Shown: positions 51,210-61,134, counted from the stretch's first letter. The stretch: 64,000 nucleotides of DNA from an uncultured Halobacteriovorax sp. (GCA_913061265.1 CAJXVS010000007.1:1-64000); one strand, 5' to 3'. Program-made: numbers and translations. The notes: generated by a model not told the origin, from the sequence alone.

Positions 51210-51420
51210 ACCTGATTTAATCCCTCGGACAATTGCGTCCGCATCTTTATAGTCACTCCCTTTAATTTTAACTAATAAGGGGGTTTCATGGGTAGAGAGC
51301 AAATCTAACCACTTTGTATTTATGAGGCTTTCCAATGAGTCTCGAATAACCCTATAATAAATAAGTATTTGAAACTATGTGGTTTTCACCGGACCTCTTT
51401 AGTCAGCTATAAGTCCATAA

Positions 51421-51434
51421 TCCCAAGGATGGGA
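51421..51434 (+). promoter_or_regulatory. GGA-loop hairpin over the phoH ribosome site (CsrA-like site)
   Basis: Stem TCCCA / TGGGA closes a loop AGGA, and CAAGGATGG matches 8 of 9 positions of the CsrA consensus core CARGGATGU. It lies 8 bp before the TTG start and its 3' arm adjoins the GGAGGT ribosome site. Confidence 0.45.
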
Positions 51435-51442
51435 GGTCATAT

Positions 51443-52759
51443 TTGAGTAAAACATTTGTTCTAGACACCAACGTTCTTTTATTTGATCCATTATCTATTT
51501 TTAAATTCGATGAGAATAAAGTCTTTATTCCTCTTATCGTTGTTGAAGAAGTTGATCGGTTTAAAAAAGATCAAAACGAAAATGGTCGAAACGCCAGACA
51601 TTTTTCTCGTCTCGTTGATGACTTAAGAAAAAAAGGTTCCGTTGCAGACGGGGTTAAGATGGATAACGGCGGTACGCTGGTTATTTCGATTGATCTTAAA
51701 CCTAAAACTGCGGCAGACGTTATTGATTTAACTCTTCCTGATAATAAAATCTTGGCCTCAGCCATTGCTTTGAAAGAAGCTGGCTCTGAGACTATTTTAG
51801 TATCAAAAGATATCAACCTTAGGCTTAAGGCAGATATTTTTGGAATTGTTGCAGAAGACTATGGGAAGAAAGATGTTTCCCTAGACGAAATCTACACGGG
51901 ACAAAGGCTTCACGAAGTTTCCCCTGAAGAAGTAACTGCTTTTGAGAAAGACCGTTTCTTAGCTATTGATGATGAATACGCAAAGATGGAAGCTATCCAT
52001 CCGAATGAGTATTTGATTGTTTGTGAAAAAGGAAATGATCGAAGGCGAGCTCTAGGAAGATACAACAAAGCCAAGAAAGGCGTCGTGCCTTTAATTCCTC
52101 TACGCGAAGGTGTTTGGGGAATCTATCCAAAGAATATGGAACAACAATTTGCTCTAGATGCTCTTCTTAATGAAGAGATAAAACTAGTAACTCTTGTTGG
52201 TAAAGCAGGGACAGGTAAAACTCTACTTGCTATTGCTGCAGGCCTTGAGATGACAATTGGTCGAGAAAAGTACAATAGACTTTTAGTTTCTCGTCCGGTT
52301 CAACCTATGGGAAAAGACATTGGTTTTTTACCAGGGGATGTTAACGAGAAGCTTGGTCCTTGGATGCAGCCGATCTTTGATAATATGGACTTTCTTTTTG
52401 GAGTTCATAGAGGTCCTGGAACCGCGAACTATGATGAATTGATTAACGAAGGACTTCTTCATATTGAGCCTCTTACATATATCAGAGGGCGTTCAATTGC
52501 AGGTCAGTACTTAATTGTTGATGAGGCTCAAAACTTATCGCCTCACGAAGTTAAAACAATTATTACGAGAGCTGGTGAAGGAACCAAGATCGTTCTAACT
52601 GGAGATTGTCAGCAGATTGATAGTCCTTATTTAGATGAAGTTAACAATGGTTTGATCTATTGCTTAGATAGATTAAAAACTGAAGATATTGTTTCTCATA
52701 CTATTTTAAAGGTTGGAGAGAGATCTGCTTTATCCGAGGTAGCTTCAAGGCACCTATAA
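51443..52759 (+). CDS. PIN-PhoH ATPase (PhoH2 type)
   Basis: The protein has 438 residues from a TTG start with a GGGAGGT site. N-terminal PIN nuclease domain: FVLDTNVLL with Asp8, VVEEVD, then the usual later acidic residues. C-terminal PhoH ATPase: Walker A G253-KAGTGKT, Walker B YLIVDEAQN, and the RPVQPMGKDIGFLPG block. The PIN-PhoH fusion couples RNA-unwinding ATPase and ribonuclease activity in related proteins. It is followed after 2 bp by a PilZ gene. Confidence 0.92.
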   Translation: MSKTFVLDTNVLLFDPLSIFKFDENKVFIPLIVVEEVDRFKKDQNENGRNARHFSRLVDDLRKKGSVADGVKMDNGGTLVISIDLKPKTAADVIDLTLPDNKILASAIALKEAGSETILVSKDINLRLKADIFGIVAEDYGKKDVSLDEIYTGQRLHEVSPEEVTAFEKDRFLAIDDEYAKMEAIHPNEYLIVCEKGNDRRRALGRYNKAKKGVVPLIPLREGVWGIYPKNMEQQFALDALLNEEIKLVTLVGKAGTGKTLLAIAAGLEMTIGREKYNRLLVSRPVQPMGKDIGFLPGDVNEKLGPWMQPIFDNMDFLFGVHRGPGTANYDELINEGLLHIEPLTYIRGRSIAGQYLIVDEAQNLSPHEVKTIITRAGEGTKIVLTGDCQQIDSPYLDEVNNGLIYCLDRLKTEDIVSHTILKVGERSALSEVASRHL

Positions 52760-52761
52760 AG

Positions 52762-53316
52762 ATGAGTAGATTTCAAAGAGTTTTTTTAAGAGCCCCCATC
52801 AAAACTGAAGTCTTGTTTCAGGATGATGACTTTGTTTTGAAGGCAAGGCTCTTAAATATATCTGAAGGGGGAGTGTTGTTAGAGAACCTCCCTCATGTTC
52901 CAGAAGTACCGGCCATTCCTTTGGTCTTAGACCTACCGAAGATTCCCGATCTCTTAAGCTTGCCAAAAACACAGCTGCTGCATTTAAAACTCGAAGATCT
53001 TCCTAGAGAGATCGTAAGAGTTAAGGCCCGTTTGGTTAGACGTTTTGAGGGAGAATCCGAAATCGATGCTCTCTTTGTGACTAAGGTGGGCTGCGAGTTT
53101 GTAAAAGCTGACGAAGAAGATAAGGCCATCATAAGAGAATATGTCGCCCGCTTTACTAAGAATATTGTCTACCTTTTGAATCAATTTGAATCCTCCCGCA
53201 AAGACGTGGCCGTCCTTAGAAAGACTGCTGATATTCTAGGCTATGACGGTGAAGAGCAAATGGCCTTTTTGCGCCAAAAGATCCTTCATGACTATCAAAG
53301 TTTAGAGTCCCTTTAA
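52762..53316 (+). CDS. PilZ-domain protein (cyclic-di-GMP receptor candidate)
   Basis: The protein has 184 residues. The ligand motif R6-VFL-R10 and the later NISEGG (D/N-x-S-x-x-G) match PilZ, with an atypically long spacer of basic and hydrophobic residues between the second motif and the C-terminal helical tail. Cyclic-di-GMP binding is expected from both motifs. It shares an operon with the PhoH gene. Output partner unknown. Confidence 0.82.
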   Translation: MSRFQRVFLRAPIKTEVLFQDDDFVLKARLLNISEGGVLLENLPHVPEVPAIPLVLDLPKIPDLLSLPKTQLLHLKLEDLPREIVRVKARLVRRFEGESEIDALFVTKVGCEFVKADEEDKAIIREYVARFTKNIVYLLNQFESSRKDVAVLRKTADILGYDGEEQMAFLRQKILHDYQSLESL

Positions 53317-53422
53317 AACCTAGTCTTTTCGGACAGTTAGGATCAATGTAAATTTTTTAAAGACCAACAAAATTTATTAATAAAGTGTATTGTGCCGCGT
53401 TGTTAATATTTTTTGGAATCTT

Positions 53423-54199
53423 ATGAGCTACTTCTGGTCTAAATTTAGAACAAATCCTTATTTCTTATTAAGGTATTTCGCTCTTCAAAGCTTTGTGGTC
53501 TTATCCGTTATTTTTCTCGTTATAAAATTCTCCTTAGGCCTCGATATAAATTTTGAATCAACACCTTATTACTTACTGCCCATCGCTTTATTTATCGGAA
53601 TCAAGGTTCCGACTATGATGCATAATTGTTTTCATAAGAACTTTAAGAGTTTTAATTTTTTCATTGGAGAATTAACTTCTTCTTTCGTACTCATGGGTTT
53701 CGGTATCATGTGCGTGAATCATACTTTTCATCACAGCTTTGCCGATACAGATTCAGACCCGCATAACCCTGAAGGAAAGAGTTTTTCTATGTTTTTCTTA
53801 ACCGCCATCTTTGGGGGAATCGGAATTATAGAGCAGAAGCATCTCGAGTTTCACGGCGCTACTTTAAAAAATCGTTTGATCTTTAAACTAAATATCTTTT
53901 TACATTTTTCGGGGATACCTCTGCGCATCGCTGCTTGGTACTACTTATTAGGAAATGAGTTATTCCTTTATCTTTATATTCCTTCTTTTATCTTCTACCT
54001 CTTCTCTTTTGCTCACGTGAACTATGTTACTCACGAAACCAATTCAGAAGGAGAGTCCATTATTTTAAATAAGAATTCAAATGCTTGGTATCAGTTTGTT
54101 AACTTTGTTGGGGATGGGGTCTATTTTCATAAAAACCATCATCATAATCCAAGTCTATATAACCCAAAACACTTTGAAGTAGGACTTACAAATGATTAG
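53423..54199 (+). CDS. Membrane fatty acid desaturase/hydroxylase, copy 1
   Basis: With the ATG at 53423 the protein has 258 residues with four hydrophobic segments. Three histidine boxes for the di-iron centre are present: H67-NCF-H71, H100-TF-HH104, and H236-KN-HHH241. This is the membrane desaturase pattern. The substrate, perhaps an acyl chain of membrane lipid, is not readable. The gene overlaps the next, related gene by 8 bp. Confidence 0.85.
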   Translation: MSYFWSKFRTNPYFLLRYFALQSFVVLSVIFLVIKFSLGLDINFESTPYYLLPIALFIGIKVPTMMHNCFHKNFKSFNFFIGELTSSFVLMGFGIMCVNHTFHHSFADTDSDPHNPEGKSFSMFFLTAIFGGIGIIEQKHLEFHGATLKNRLIFKLNIFLHFSGIPLRIAAWYYLLGNELFLYLYIPSFIFYLFSFAHVNYVTHETNSEGESIILNKNSNAWYQFVNFVGDGVYFHKNHHHNPSLYNPKHFEVGLTND

Positions 54200-54986
54200 T
54201 CACTGGCGAAAATTTAGAACTGATAGGCTTTATCTTATTAAGTACTTCGTAGTCTCGTTAATATTGACTTCATTGACTCTTAGTATTCAATTAAGCTTTA
54301 TCGACCTTTCCACTTTCTTTGATTTTGAATTATCGTGGGCTGGCATTATTCTGCTTCCTTTAGGGCTTATCATTGGAGTCAAAGCCCCAGTGATCATTCA
54401 TAATTGTGTTCATGGGAATCTAAAACCACCTTTTCTCAATCAAATCGCTGGTGAACTCGCTGGTGTCTATGTTCTTTTAGGCATGGCGGCTTTTGAGATT
54501 AATCATAGAATGCATCATGTTCATTCTGATAGCGATCTTGATCCACATAATCCTAAGGATAAGAAATTTCTTCCTTTTTTCTTTGCCAATAATTTTGGAG
54601 GGACAGAACCTGTTTTACATAAGTACCTTGAGTACCATGGTGATACGAGGCAGAACCGACTTCTCTTTAATCTTATCGTCTTTCTTCATTTTGTTGGCGT
54701 ACCCCTAAGGATTTTCTTTTGGGTTTTTCTTTTAGGGCCAAATCTTTTCTTAACTTTCTTCATCCCTTCTTATCTCTTTCATATGTTTGTCTTTGCTCAT
54801 ATCAACTTCAAGACACATAAGACTACTGAAGATGGTGAGACCCATATCTATAATCTAAATAATAACTTGTATTATAAGTTCGTGAACTACTTTGGTAGCG
54901 GTGTTTACTTTCACAAGAATCATCATATCAACCCGAACTTCTATAATCCGAGGATGGGAGCTTCTACTAGCTGGCTTTTTAGGTAG
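54192..54986 (+). CDS. Membrane fatty acid desaturase/hydroxylase, copy 2
   Basis: The protein has 264 residues and is a clear paralogue of copy 1 along its whole length. Boxes are H70-NCV-H74, H105-RM-HH109, and H241-KN-HH245. The 8-bp overlap with copy 1 suggests coupled expression and perhaps a heteromeric or sequential action. A family resemblance to carotenoid or sphingolipid hydroxylases cannot be excluded. Confidence 0.85.
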   Translation: MISHWRKFRTDRLYLIKYFVVSLILTSLTLSIQLSFIDLSTFFDFELSWAGIILLPLGLIIGVKAPVIIHNCVHGNLKPPFLNQIAGELAGVYVLLGMAAFEINHRMHHVHSDSDLDPHNPKDKKFLPFFFANNFGGTEPVLHKYLEYHGDTRQNRLLFNLIVFLHFVGVPLRIFFWVFLLGPNLFLTFFIPSYLFHMFVFAHINFKTHKTTEDGETHIYNLNNNLYYKFVNYFGSGVYFHKNHHINPNFYNPRMGASTSWLFR

Positions 54987-54987
54987 G

Positions 54988-55647
54988 CTAAGGAAGTTTC
55001 TTTATTCTTAAAAGGATATTGTCAGCGTAGTCTACACCGATGAACTTGGCCGTAATCAATCGCCCTATGAATGTTCTTAACCTAGAGAAGGGTCCTTGTT
55101 TCTTTTTATCAAAACAGATCCTATAGCAAGAAACATCAAATTCTAGTGCCTTAAAGTAACTATAAAGATCGCCTATATTATAGAGCTGCTTATGAGTCAT
55201 ATCAGAGCCTAGGTGGTTTCTAATACAACGTCCATTAGGAGTCTGTAAGACTAGTTCTCCCCCCGGATTAAGCTTCTCTAGGAGGTCCATAGTGAGCTTA
55301 AGCCCAGCTTCAAGGTCTAGGTGCTCGATTACATCAATAAATAAAATGGTATCAAACTTTCTGTCGATAATTGAGAAATCACTAAAGCTATAATTAAATT
55401 CAGAACCACTATCAAAGGAGAAATATTCTCCTTTGTAATCTTTGCGCTTTAACCTTTCTTTTACTTTTAGATTACCCGCTCCAAAATCCAAAACCGATTT
55501 ACCACTTAAGGCGCATTCATCGATAAGATTCTCAGAAGGAGAGTCTATAGCATCAACCCAGAAGCTGATTCTTTGAGTTGGTACGGTCTGACTATTGAAC
55601 TCTTTACGCTTCCAATAATTAAGATAGGCTATTTCTTGATTTGACAT
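54988..55647 (-). CDS. Class I SAM-dependent methyltransferase
   Basis: The protein has 219 residues. Motif I is SVLDFGAGNLKVKERL, and the acidic post-I strand is YFSFDS; DTILFIDVIEHLDLE and LNPGGELVLQTPN complete the UbiE/type-11 methyltransferase pattern. Substrate unknown. Convergent to the desaturases with a 1-bp gap. Confidence 0.85.
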   Translation of the reverse strand: MSNQEIAYLNYWKRKEFNSQTVPTQRISFWVDAIDSPSENLIDECALSGKSVLDFGAGNLKVKERLKRKDYKGEYFSFDSGSEFNYSFSDFSIIDRKFDTILFIDVIEHLDLEAGLKLTMDLLEKLNPGGELVLQTPNGRCIRNHLGSDMTHKQLYNIGDLYSYFKALEFDVSCYRICFDKKKQGPFSRLRTFIGRLITAKFIGVDYADNILLRIKKLP

Positions 55648-55777
55648 GAGTTAATTCTAACCAATGGATCGAAAAAAGGCCCTCAATTTCGTGACTTTAA
55701 GGCCTAAGACTCTATTGGAGAGATAGCTAAGGAAGAATGAAAGAAGTTATTTAAAAAGATACTTTAGAAAATAGAGG

Positions 55778-55796
55778 GAGGCATAGTGCCCCCTTA
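55778..55796 (-). terminator. Probable rho-independent terminator after the 55799 gene
   Basis: Stem GGAGGCA / TGCCCCC (one G-U on the minus strand) with a 3-nt loop, then TATTTTC in the minus direction. Confidence 0.5.
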
Positions 55797-55798
55797 AT

Positions 55799-56221
55799 TT
55801 AGATTCTGTTATTTAGATCAATTATCTTATCTTCGATTCTCTTTCTCATGTCTGAAAAAGTATCAGCTACTTCTTTAGACTCACCACCTAATCTTTTACT
55901 GAATTGACTAAGAAGGATCTTACTCTTCATCGTGATCTCAGTAGAGATAGGACGGTGGTTTAATTCCTTAATTATATCTGTTGATTCGTTGATCAACTCT
56001 GAAAAGCTTAAGATATTAAAGTAGTCGCTAAATTGTTTCTCGGCGTTTTTTTCCGTTGAACTCTCTGGAGACCAGTCTGCAAGAGAAGCTTCTTTAAGCT
56101 TCTTCCAATCGTCCATTGAGACAACATTTTCGTTTTTGTTGTTTTCCCTCATCCCTTTTGACCCTCCCCAAGGTCTTAGTAATTTCCCCATATCAGGGGT
56201 TATGTCGCTTATTTTTATCAT
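55799..56221 (-). CDS. Conserved-looking hypothetical protein
   Basis: The protein has 140 residues, is soluble and mostly helical, with no signal peptide. VVSMDDWKKLKEA and a C-terminal charged coil (MRKRIEDKIIDLNNRI) are notable. No family recognised. A stretch of 205 bp without genes separates it from the SGNH gene; I see nothing definite there. Confidence 0.55.
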   Translation of the reverse strand: MIKISDITPDMGKLLRPWGGSKGMRENNKNENVVSMDDWKKLKEASLADWSPESSTEKNAEKQFSDYFNILSFSELINESTDIIKELNHRPISTEITMKSKILLSQFSKRLGGESKEVADTFSDMRKRIEDKIIDLNNRI

Positions 56222-56426
56222 GGGATAGTTATGCTGTAGGGATTCCCTAACGACAACCGCTGACTCTATGCCACTATACTATTTACAGGCTGGTGGTAGG
56301 TCTTACATGGTATTAACTACTTAATATCATTGAGACTAAACAGGTCTAGTCTAACTTCTTCTTGCAGAGCCAAGGTAAGATGAAAATATGAAAGCATTTT
56401 AAGATAGTTTTTATTAAAGGGACTAA

Positions 56427-57563
56427 CTAATGAGAGGAGATCTTGCTTAGTATCTCTTTTGTTAAGAGTGAGACTCCTAGAGCGTTGTAATGGCAGCAGG
56501 AATCAGAATAGACGGTTTCTTTAATATCTGAAAAAAGAGGTGTTAGGTCATAGGTCTTGATTTTGTCAGTCTTTAATCGTTGATAGAGCTCTATTGCGTG
56601 TGGGTACCATGCAGAAACTTCAGGCTGCTCTTTATAAAGATCGGCTTCCTCGGGAGTCAGCAAGTTCTTTCTTTTTAAAGAGATATTAGGCTGTAGGAAG
56701 TAGTAGGATTTAACTTTATGATGCTTTGTTATCAAATCTTGCATTCTGGTGTACTTCTCCCAAATCTTAATCCTATCCTCAAATTGAAATTCATCATCTA
56801 TGAACCTAGCTCCAAGAGTGTTTATCAGCTCGAAGTCCCACTTCGTCTCTAATCTTTCCATAGAGATGGCCATGAGGGTAGAGAAGAGATTCGCGCTATA
56901 GCTAAAATCCAGGTTATTAAAAACTAAGCTTAGGTACCTAGAAGTCATTATTAAGAGAGACCTTGTTTCATAGAGGTTCTTATACTTATCTGTTTCTCTA
57001 TAATGAAGATGAGAGAGGTGAGGATACTCTAAAGGAATATTCTTGACCATCGGACGCATGGACTCATTAAAGCCTTCGAGGTTAAAGACTAAATCGAGCT
57101 TTTCTATAAAGTGCGCTGCCACTGTAAATTGCTGAGGCTGTTTTGATCCAGAGATCGCTAAGTTAAAGAAACGAATATTCTTATCTTTAAGTTCTGGATT
57201 ATTTTTAATCAGGGTGCTTTTGAATTCAGAGAGTTCTTTTTCGATATAAAGGCCGACTTGAACCGCAACAGAGCCACCTAGTATGGCGACGTTATAATCA
57301 TTTTCTTTCTTTTCTAGAGTGTAGAGGTCATTGATAGCGAAGTTCTTATTATGTTTTTCAGAGTAACCAAAATAAGGGTGAGGGTGAAGAGACTTGTAAA
57401 GAGAGTCTCCTTCTTTAGAAGCAACAACACCTTTATAGAGTAAGTAAGAGGGATCCTTTTCACCTATGGGAGTAAGAGTCAGTATGAGATAAGAAAATAT
57501 TTCTATGGCGAAGATGAAGACAATAAAGGTGCCTAGCCAAAGGAATTTCTTTTGGTTCTTCAT
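56427..57563 (-). CDS. Membrane-anchored SGNH/GDSL-like hydrolase
   Basis: The protein has 378 residues with one N-terminal helix (about 8-30). SGNH blocks appear in order: block I LGGSVAV near residue 95 (Ser), block II NLAISGSKQPQ, block III NLEGFNE (G-x-N), and block V DSCCHYNALG (D-x-x-H). Such enzymes are esterases or O-acetyl transferases of glycans. Located 4 bp downstream of a DedA gene, so likely cotranscribed. Confidence 0.7.
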   Translation of the reverse strand: MKNQKKFLWLGTFIVFIFAIEIFSYLILTLTPIGEKDPSYLLYKGVVASKEGDSLYKSLHPHPYFGYSEKHNKNFAINDLYTLEKKENDYNVAILGGSVAVQVGLYIEKELSEFKSTLIKNNPELKDKNIRFFNLAISGSKQPQQFTVAAHFIEKLDLVFNLEGFNESMRPMVKNIPLEYPHLSHLHYRETDKYKNLYETRSLLIMTSRYLSLVFNNLDFSYSANLFSTLMAISMERLETKWDFELINTLGARFIDDEFQFEDRIKIWEKYTRMQDLITKHHKVKSYYFLQPNISLKRKNLLTPEEADLYKEQPEVSAWYPHAIELYQRLKTDKIKTYDLTPLFSDIKETVYSDSCCHYNALGVSLLTKEILSKISSH

Positions 57564-57567
57564 AGAG

Positions 57568-58191
57568 TTAACCAGTAAAGTTCTCTTGGCGCTTTTTCTT
57601 TCGAAGGTAGATGATAATCCCTACGGTCGCTGCAACGGCAAAGATAATCACGTTGAACTTCTTTACGTACTCAATCACTGATTCCCCAAAGGTATAGTAA
57701 AGGGTAAAGAAGCATAAACAAGAGATAATGCAGGCGATAAAATCAGCGACACAAAATTTAACAGCATTCATCTTTCCAAGTCCCGCTGTTAAAAACAAAG
57801 CGTTTCTAACACCAAAAGGAATAAAGCGACCAAGAATTAAAGTGATGATGCCGTACTTGGAGTAGAACTGGTTTATCTTCTCTATTTTCTCAGGAGGGGC
57901 CATGGACTTTAAGAACTTGTTTCTAAAGATCTTCTCTCCTAAAAACCTACCCATAAAAGCGTAACAAATAACATCGCTAATATAAGCGCCAGCAAAGACG
58001 GCAAAGAAAAGAGGGTAGAGGAGGTCTGGGTTTTTTGCTGCCAGTAAGGCAGAGGTAAAAAGCATAACGTCTTCAGAGACTGGAATATTAAACCCGGCTA
58101 AAAGTAGGAGCCCAAAGATAATATAAGGAGCGTTTGCCGCATTTGCGTTTATATATTCTAAAGCAGCTTCCAAATCAGTCTCCAGTTCCAT
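57568..58191 (-). CDS. DedA-family membrane protein
   Basis: The protein has 207 residues and five to six helices. FNIPVSEDVMLF and GRFIPFGVRNALFLTAGLG carry the conserved DedA acidic and arginine residues. DedA proteins scramble or flip undecaprenyl phosphate or phospholipids across the inner membrane. It heads the operon with the SGNH protein. Confidence 0.85.
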   Translation of the reverse strand: MELETDLEAALEYINANAANAPYIIFGLLLLAGFNIPVSEDVMLFTSALLAAKNPDLLYPLFFAVFAGAYISDVICYAFMGRFLGEKIFRNKFLKSMAPPEKIEKINQFYSKYGIITLILGRFIPFGVRNALFLTAGLGKMNAVKFCVADFIACIISCLCFFTLYYTFGESVIEYVKKFNVIIFAVAATVGIIIYLRKKKRQENFTG

Positions 58192-58197
58192 AAGAAA

Positions 58198-58216
58198 GGG
58201 CCCCGAATTGGAGCCC
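58198..58216 (-). terminator. Probable terminator of the peroxiredoxin gene
   Basis: On the minus strand GGGCTCC and GGGGCCC pair around AATTC with one G-U, followed by TTTCTT. The hairpin lies directly in front of the dedA start, in its leader. Confidence 0.5.
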
Positions 58217-58250
58217 TAACTTATTCTAACTTAATTTTAGATTGAGTAAA

Positions 58251-58856
58251 TTACTTAATTTTCCCAAAGTACTCTTGAGACCCAGTAGGATCAGGCTTCA
58301 TAGAATCAGCGCCTTTAGTCCAGTTAGCAGGACAAACTTCACCGTGCTTAGCTGTGTACTGGAAAGCTTCTACAAGTCTTAGGTACTCATCAACATTACG
58401 CCCAACACCTAGTTGATTAACTGAAGAATGTTGAATCACATCGTTTTCATCGATGATGAAAGTTCCACGAAGAGCAACTCCGCCACCTTCAAGAAGAACA
58501 CCGTAGTCTTTAGCGATCTCTTTAGTCATATCTGCAAGTAGTGGGATTTGAAGCTCACCAAGACCACCTTGGTTTCTTGGTTGCTTGCTCCACGCTAAGT
58601 GAGAGAATTTTGAATCAACTGAACAACCGATAACTTGGCAGTTAAGAGCAGCAAATTTCTCTGATGCATCGTTGAATGCAGTAATTTCAGTAGGACAAAC
58701 AAAAGTAAAATCTAATGGGTAAAAGAAAAGTACTTTCCACTTTCCTTTGAAATCAGCTAGTGAAAGGTTTTTGAAGTCTCCACCAACAAGGGCATCAGCT
58801 TTAAAATCTGGTGCTGCGTTACCAACAAGACGTGTAGGGTAAGTTTTTTCTGACAT
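58251..58856 (-). CDS. Typical 2-Cys peroxiredoxin (AhpC/Prx1 type)
   Basis: The protein has 201 residues. The peroxidatic cysteine is C54 in DFTFVCPTE, the resolving cysteine C175 in GEVCPANW. Both GGLG and the C-terminal YF motif are present, which in this family mark enzymes that are sensitive to over-oxidation. It reduces hydrogen peroxide and alkyl peroxides with thioredoxin or AhpF. No reductase gene is adjacent. GGAG precedes the ATG. Confidence 0.94.
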   Translation of the reverse strand: MSEKTYPTRLVGNAAPDFKADALVGGDFKNLSLADFKGKWKVLFFYPLDFTFVCPTEITAFNDASEKFAALNCQVIGCSVDSKFSHLAWSKQPRNQGGLGELQIPLLADMTKEIAKDYGVLLEGGGVALRGTFIIDENDVIQHSSVNQLGVGRNVDEYLRLVEAFQYTAKHGEVCPANWTKGADSMKPDPTGSQEYFGKIK

Positions 58857-59005
58857 AGTATTCTCCTCGAATTAAAACAGGCTAAATTTGTCTTAGTTAA
58901 ATCAGGCAAAAGATAAAGCTTATAAAGGATATAATCAAGACATATTCGGCCATCAAAGGCTTGCCTAAAAGACTCAGGATTGACTCATATAGCCTTTTTA
59001 CGCGG

Positions 59006-59011
59006 TATAAT
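59006..59011 (+). promoter_or_regulatory. TATAAT -10 candidate upstream of clpP
   Basis: A perfect TATAAT lies 125 bp before clpP. TTGACT lies 21 bp upstream of it, which is too far for a normal -35, so support is partial. Confidence 0.3.
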
Positions 59012-59136
59012 GGCCCTTTGAACCTTGTTTAAAATTTCTAAAATCCGTATGCTTTAAACCTAAAGTTCGGCGCCTAAGTCCCCGAAAAGAAAATAGTAAC
59101 ACTTAAATTAATCAGGCTATCGAACGGAGAAATTCA

Positions 59137-59754
59137 ATGACTGACACTAAAATGCACATTCCTAACCCTATTGTTATCGAGCAGACTGCTCGTGGCGAGA
59201 GACAATATGATATTTATTCGCGTCTTTTATTAGATAGAATTGTCTTCTTAGGGACACAAGTTAACGACACAGTGGCCAACTTACTGGTAGCTCAGATGCT
59301 ATTTCTAGAGCAGAGTGACCCAGATGCTCCTATCCATTTTTATATTAATAGCCCAGGTGGATCTGTTTATGCAGGCCTTGGGATCTACGATATTATGCAA
59401 TACATCTCTTGCCCGGTTCATACTTACTGCCTAGGAATGGCAGCTTCAATGGGATCGCTTTTACTAACAGCTGGAGAAGCGGGACATCGTTACGCTCTTC
59501 CTCATAGTAGAATCATGATTCACCAACCTCTTGGTGGAGCGCGAGGACAATGTTCTGATATTCAAATTCAGGCAACTGAGATTCAAGAACTGAAAGATCA
59601 ATTAAACAATATCTATATCCAGCATTCATCAATTGATATGACGATGGATAAGATTGTTGCTGAAACAGATAGAGATAACTACCTCTCACCTGATAAAGCA
59701 ATTGCACTTGGATTGATTGATAACAAGATCGAAAAGAAAACTAAAGTTAGCTAG
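59137..59754 (+). CDS. clpP: ATP-dependent Clp protease proteolytic subunit ClpP
   Basis: The protein has 205 residues. The catalytic triad is Ser104 (GMAASMGS), His129 (MIHQP) and Asp178 (ETDRDNYLS). It forms a 14-subunit chamber and degrades unfolded substrates delivered by ClpX, encoded 14 bp downstream. GGAGAAATTCA precedes the ATG. Confidence 0.97.
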   Translation: MTDTKMHIPNPIVIEQTARGERQYDIYSRLLLDRIVFLGTQVNDTVANLLVAQMLFLEQSDPDAPIHFYINSPGGSVYAGLGIYDIMQYISCPVHTYCLGMAASMGSLLLTAGEAGHRYALPHSRIMIHQPLGGARGQCSDIQIQATEIQELKDQLNNIYIQHSSIDMTMDKIVAETDRDNYLSPDKAIALGLIDNKIEKKTKVS

Positions 59755-59768
59755 ATAAGGGAAGTTTT

Positions 59769-61079
59769 ATGACAAAAGAAAAAGGAAGCTACGGAAGTAC
59801 CCTTCACTGTAATTTTTGCGGGAAATCGCAAAAAGAAGTTAAGAAACTGATAGCTGGTCCCGGTTGTTACATTTGTGACGAATGTATCGAACTTTGTAAT
59901 GATATTATTTTCGAAGACTCGCAAAAGACCACGTCTAAAGCGGCCCTTGATAATGTACCGAAGCCACATGAGATTAAAGAGCATCTTGACTCTTATGTGA
60001 TCGGTCAATCACGAGCAAAGAAGATTATCTCTGTTGCTGTTCATAATCATTATAAGAGAATTGCCCATAGTGGTAATGCTCGTAAAGATGATGGAGTTGA
60101 ACTAGCTAAGTCTAATATTCTTCTTGCTGGACCTACTGGATCGGGAAAGACTCTTATCGCTCAATCATTAGCAAAATACCTTAATGTTCCTTTCGCTATT
60201 GCAGACGCCACTTCACTTACTGAAGCTGGTTATGTTGGTGAGGACGTTGAAAATATCATCTTAAACCTTCTTCAAAGTTGTGATTACGATATTGAAAGAG
60301 CAGAGAGAGGAATCATCTATATTGATGAGATCGATAAGATTGCGAGAAAGTCTGAAAACCCATCAATCACAAGAGATGTCTCTGGTGAAGGTGTTCAGCA
60401 AGCACTTCTTAAACTCGTTGAAGGAACAGTCGCTTCTGTGCCACCAAAAGGTGGGCGTAAGCATCCTCAACAAGAGTTCTTGCAAGTAAATACAAAGAAC
60501 ATCCTCTTTATAGTAGCTGGAGCCTTTGTTGGGCTTGATAAGATTATCGAAAAAAGAATGACTAAGAAGCCTATGGGATTCGCTGTTGGTGAGACTAATA
60601 AAGATGTCGAGCAATCAGTGGTTGAAAAACTAGGTGGAATTGAATCAGAAGATTTATCAAAGTTTGGTCTAATCCCAGAGTTCATCGGTAGGTTACCTGT
60701 GAACGCTTTATTAGAGGAACTTGACGAGAAAGCTCTTGTATCAATTCTTACAGAACCAAAGAATGCTATTACTAAACAATACGAAAAGCTCTTTGAGTTT
60801 GACGGTATTGAATTAAGCTTCGAACCAGAGGCCCTTAATGAAGTAGCAAGAATCGCTCTTGCTAAGAAAACTGGGGCAAGGGGACTTCGCGCAATCTTAG
60901 AGCAGACTATGCTCGATGTTATGTACGATATTCCTAGCAACGATAAGATTGCTAAGGTTCTGGTCACTCATGACTCAATTCTTGGGAAAGAGAATCCTAA
61001 GCTGATTGAAGGTGAGAAGAAGTTCAAAGAGACAAAATCGACTTTGAAGTCTAAAAAAGACATCGAGACGGCCTCTTAA
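59769..61079 (+). CDS. clpX: ClpXP ATPase subunit ClpX
   Basis: The protein has 436 residues. N-terminal zinc-binding cysteines are C14, C17, C36 and C39, the AAA+ Walker A is G121-PTGSGKT128, and Walker B is [19 protein letters not shown] is the sensor-2 Arg region and RMTKKPMGF the pore-loop neighbourhood. It unfolds substrates and feeds them to ClpP. Confidence 0.97.
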   Translation: MTKEKGSYGSTLHCNFCGKSQKEVKKLIAGPGCYICDECIELCNDIIFEDSQKTTSKAALDNVPKPHEIKEHLDSYVIGQSRAKKIISVAVHNHYKRIAHSGNARKDDGVELAKSNILLAGPTGSGKTLIAQSLAKYLNVPFAIADATSLTEAGYVGEDVENIILNLLQSCDYDIERAERGIIYIDEIDKIARKSENPSITRDVSGEGVQQALLKLVEGTVASVPPKGGRKHPQQEFLQVNTKNILFIVAGAFVGLDKIIEKRMTKKPMGFAVGETNKDVEQSVVEKLGGIESEDLSKFGLIPEFIGRLPVNALLEELDEKALVSILTEPKNAITKQYEKLFEFDGIELSFEPEALNEVARIALAKKTGARGLRAILEQTMLDVMYDIPSNDKIAKVLVTHDSILGKENPKLIEGEKKFKETKSTLKSKKDIETAS

Positions 61080-61105
61080 ACTAACCAAAAAAAATATCAA
61101 CTTAA

Positions 61106-61134
61106 AAAAGCTGTCATTACGACAGCTTTTTTTT
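61106..61134 (+). terminator. Rho-independent terminator after clpX
   Basis: A 10-bp stem AAAAGCTGTC / GACAGCTTTT with an ATTAC loop, followed by eight T in all. Confidence 0.92.

Noticed and set aside
58979-59011. Full sigma-70 promoter before clpP
   Set aside because: TATAAT is perfect, but TTGACT is 21 bp away, outside the accepted spacing; only the -10 is listed.
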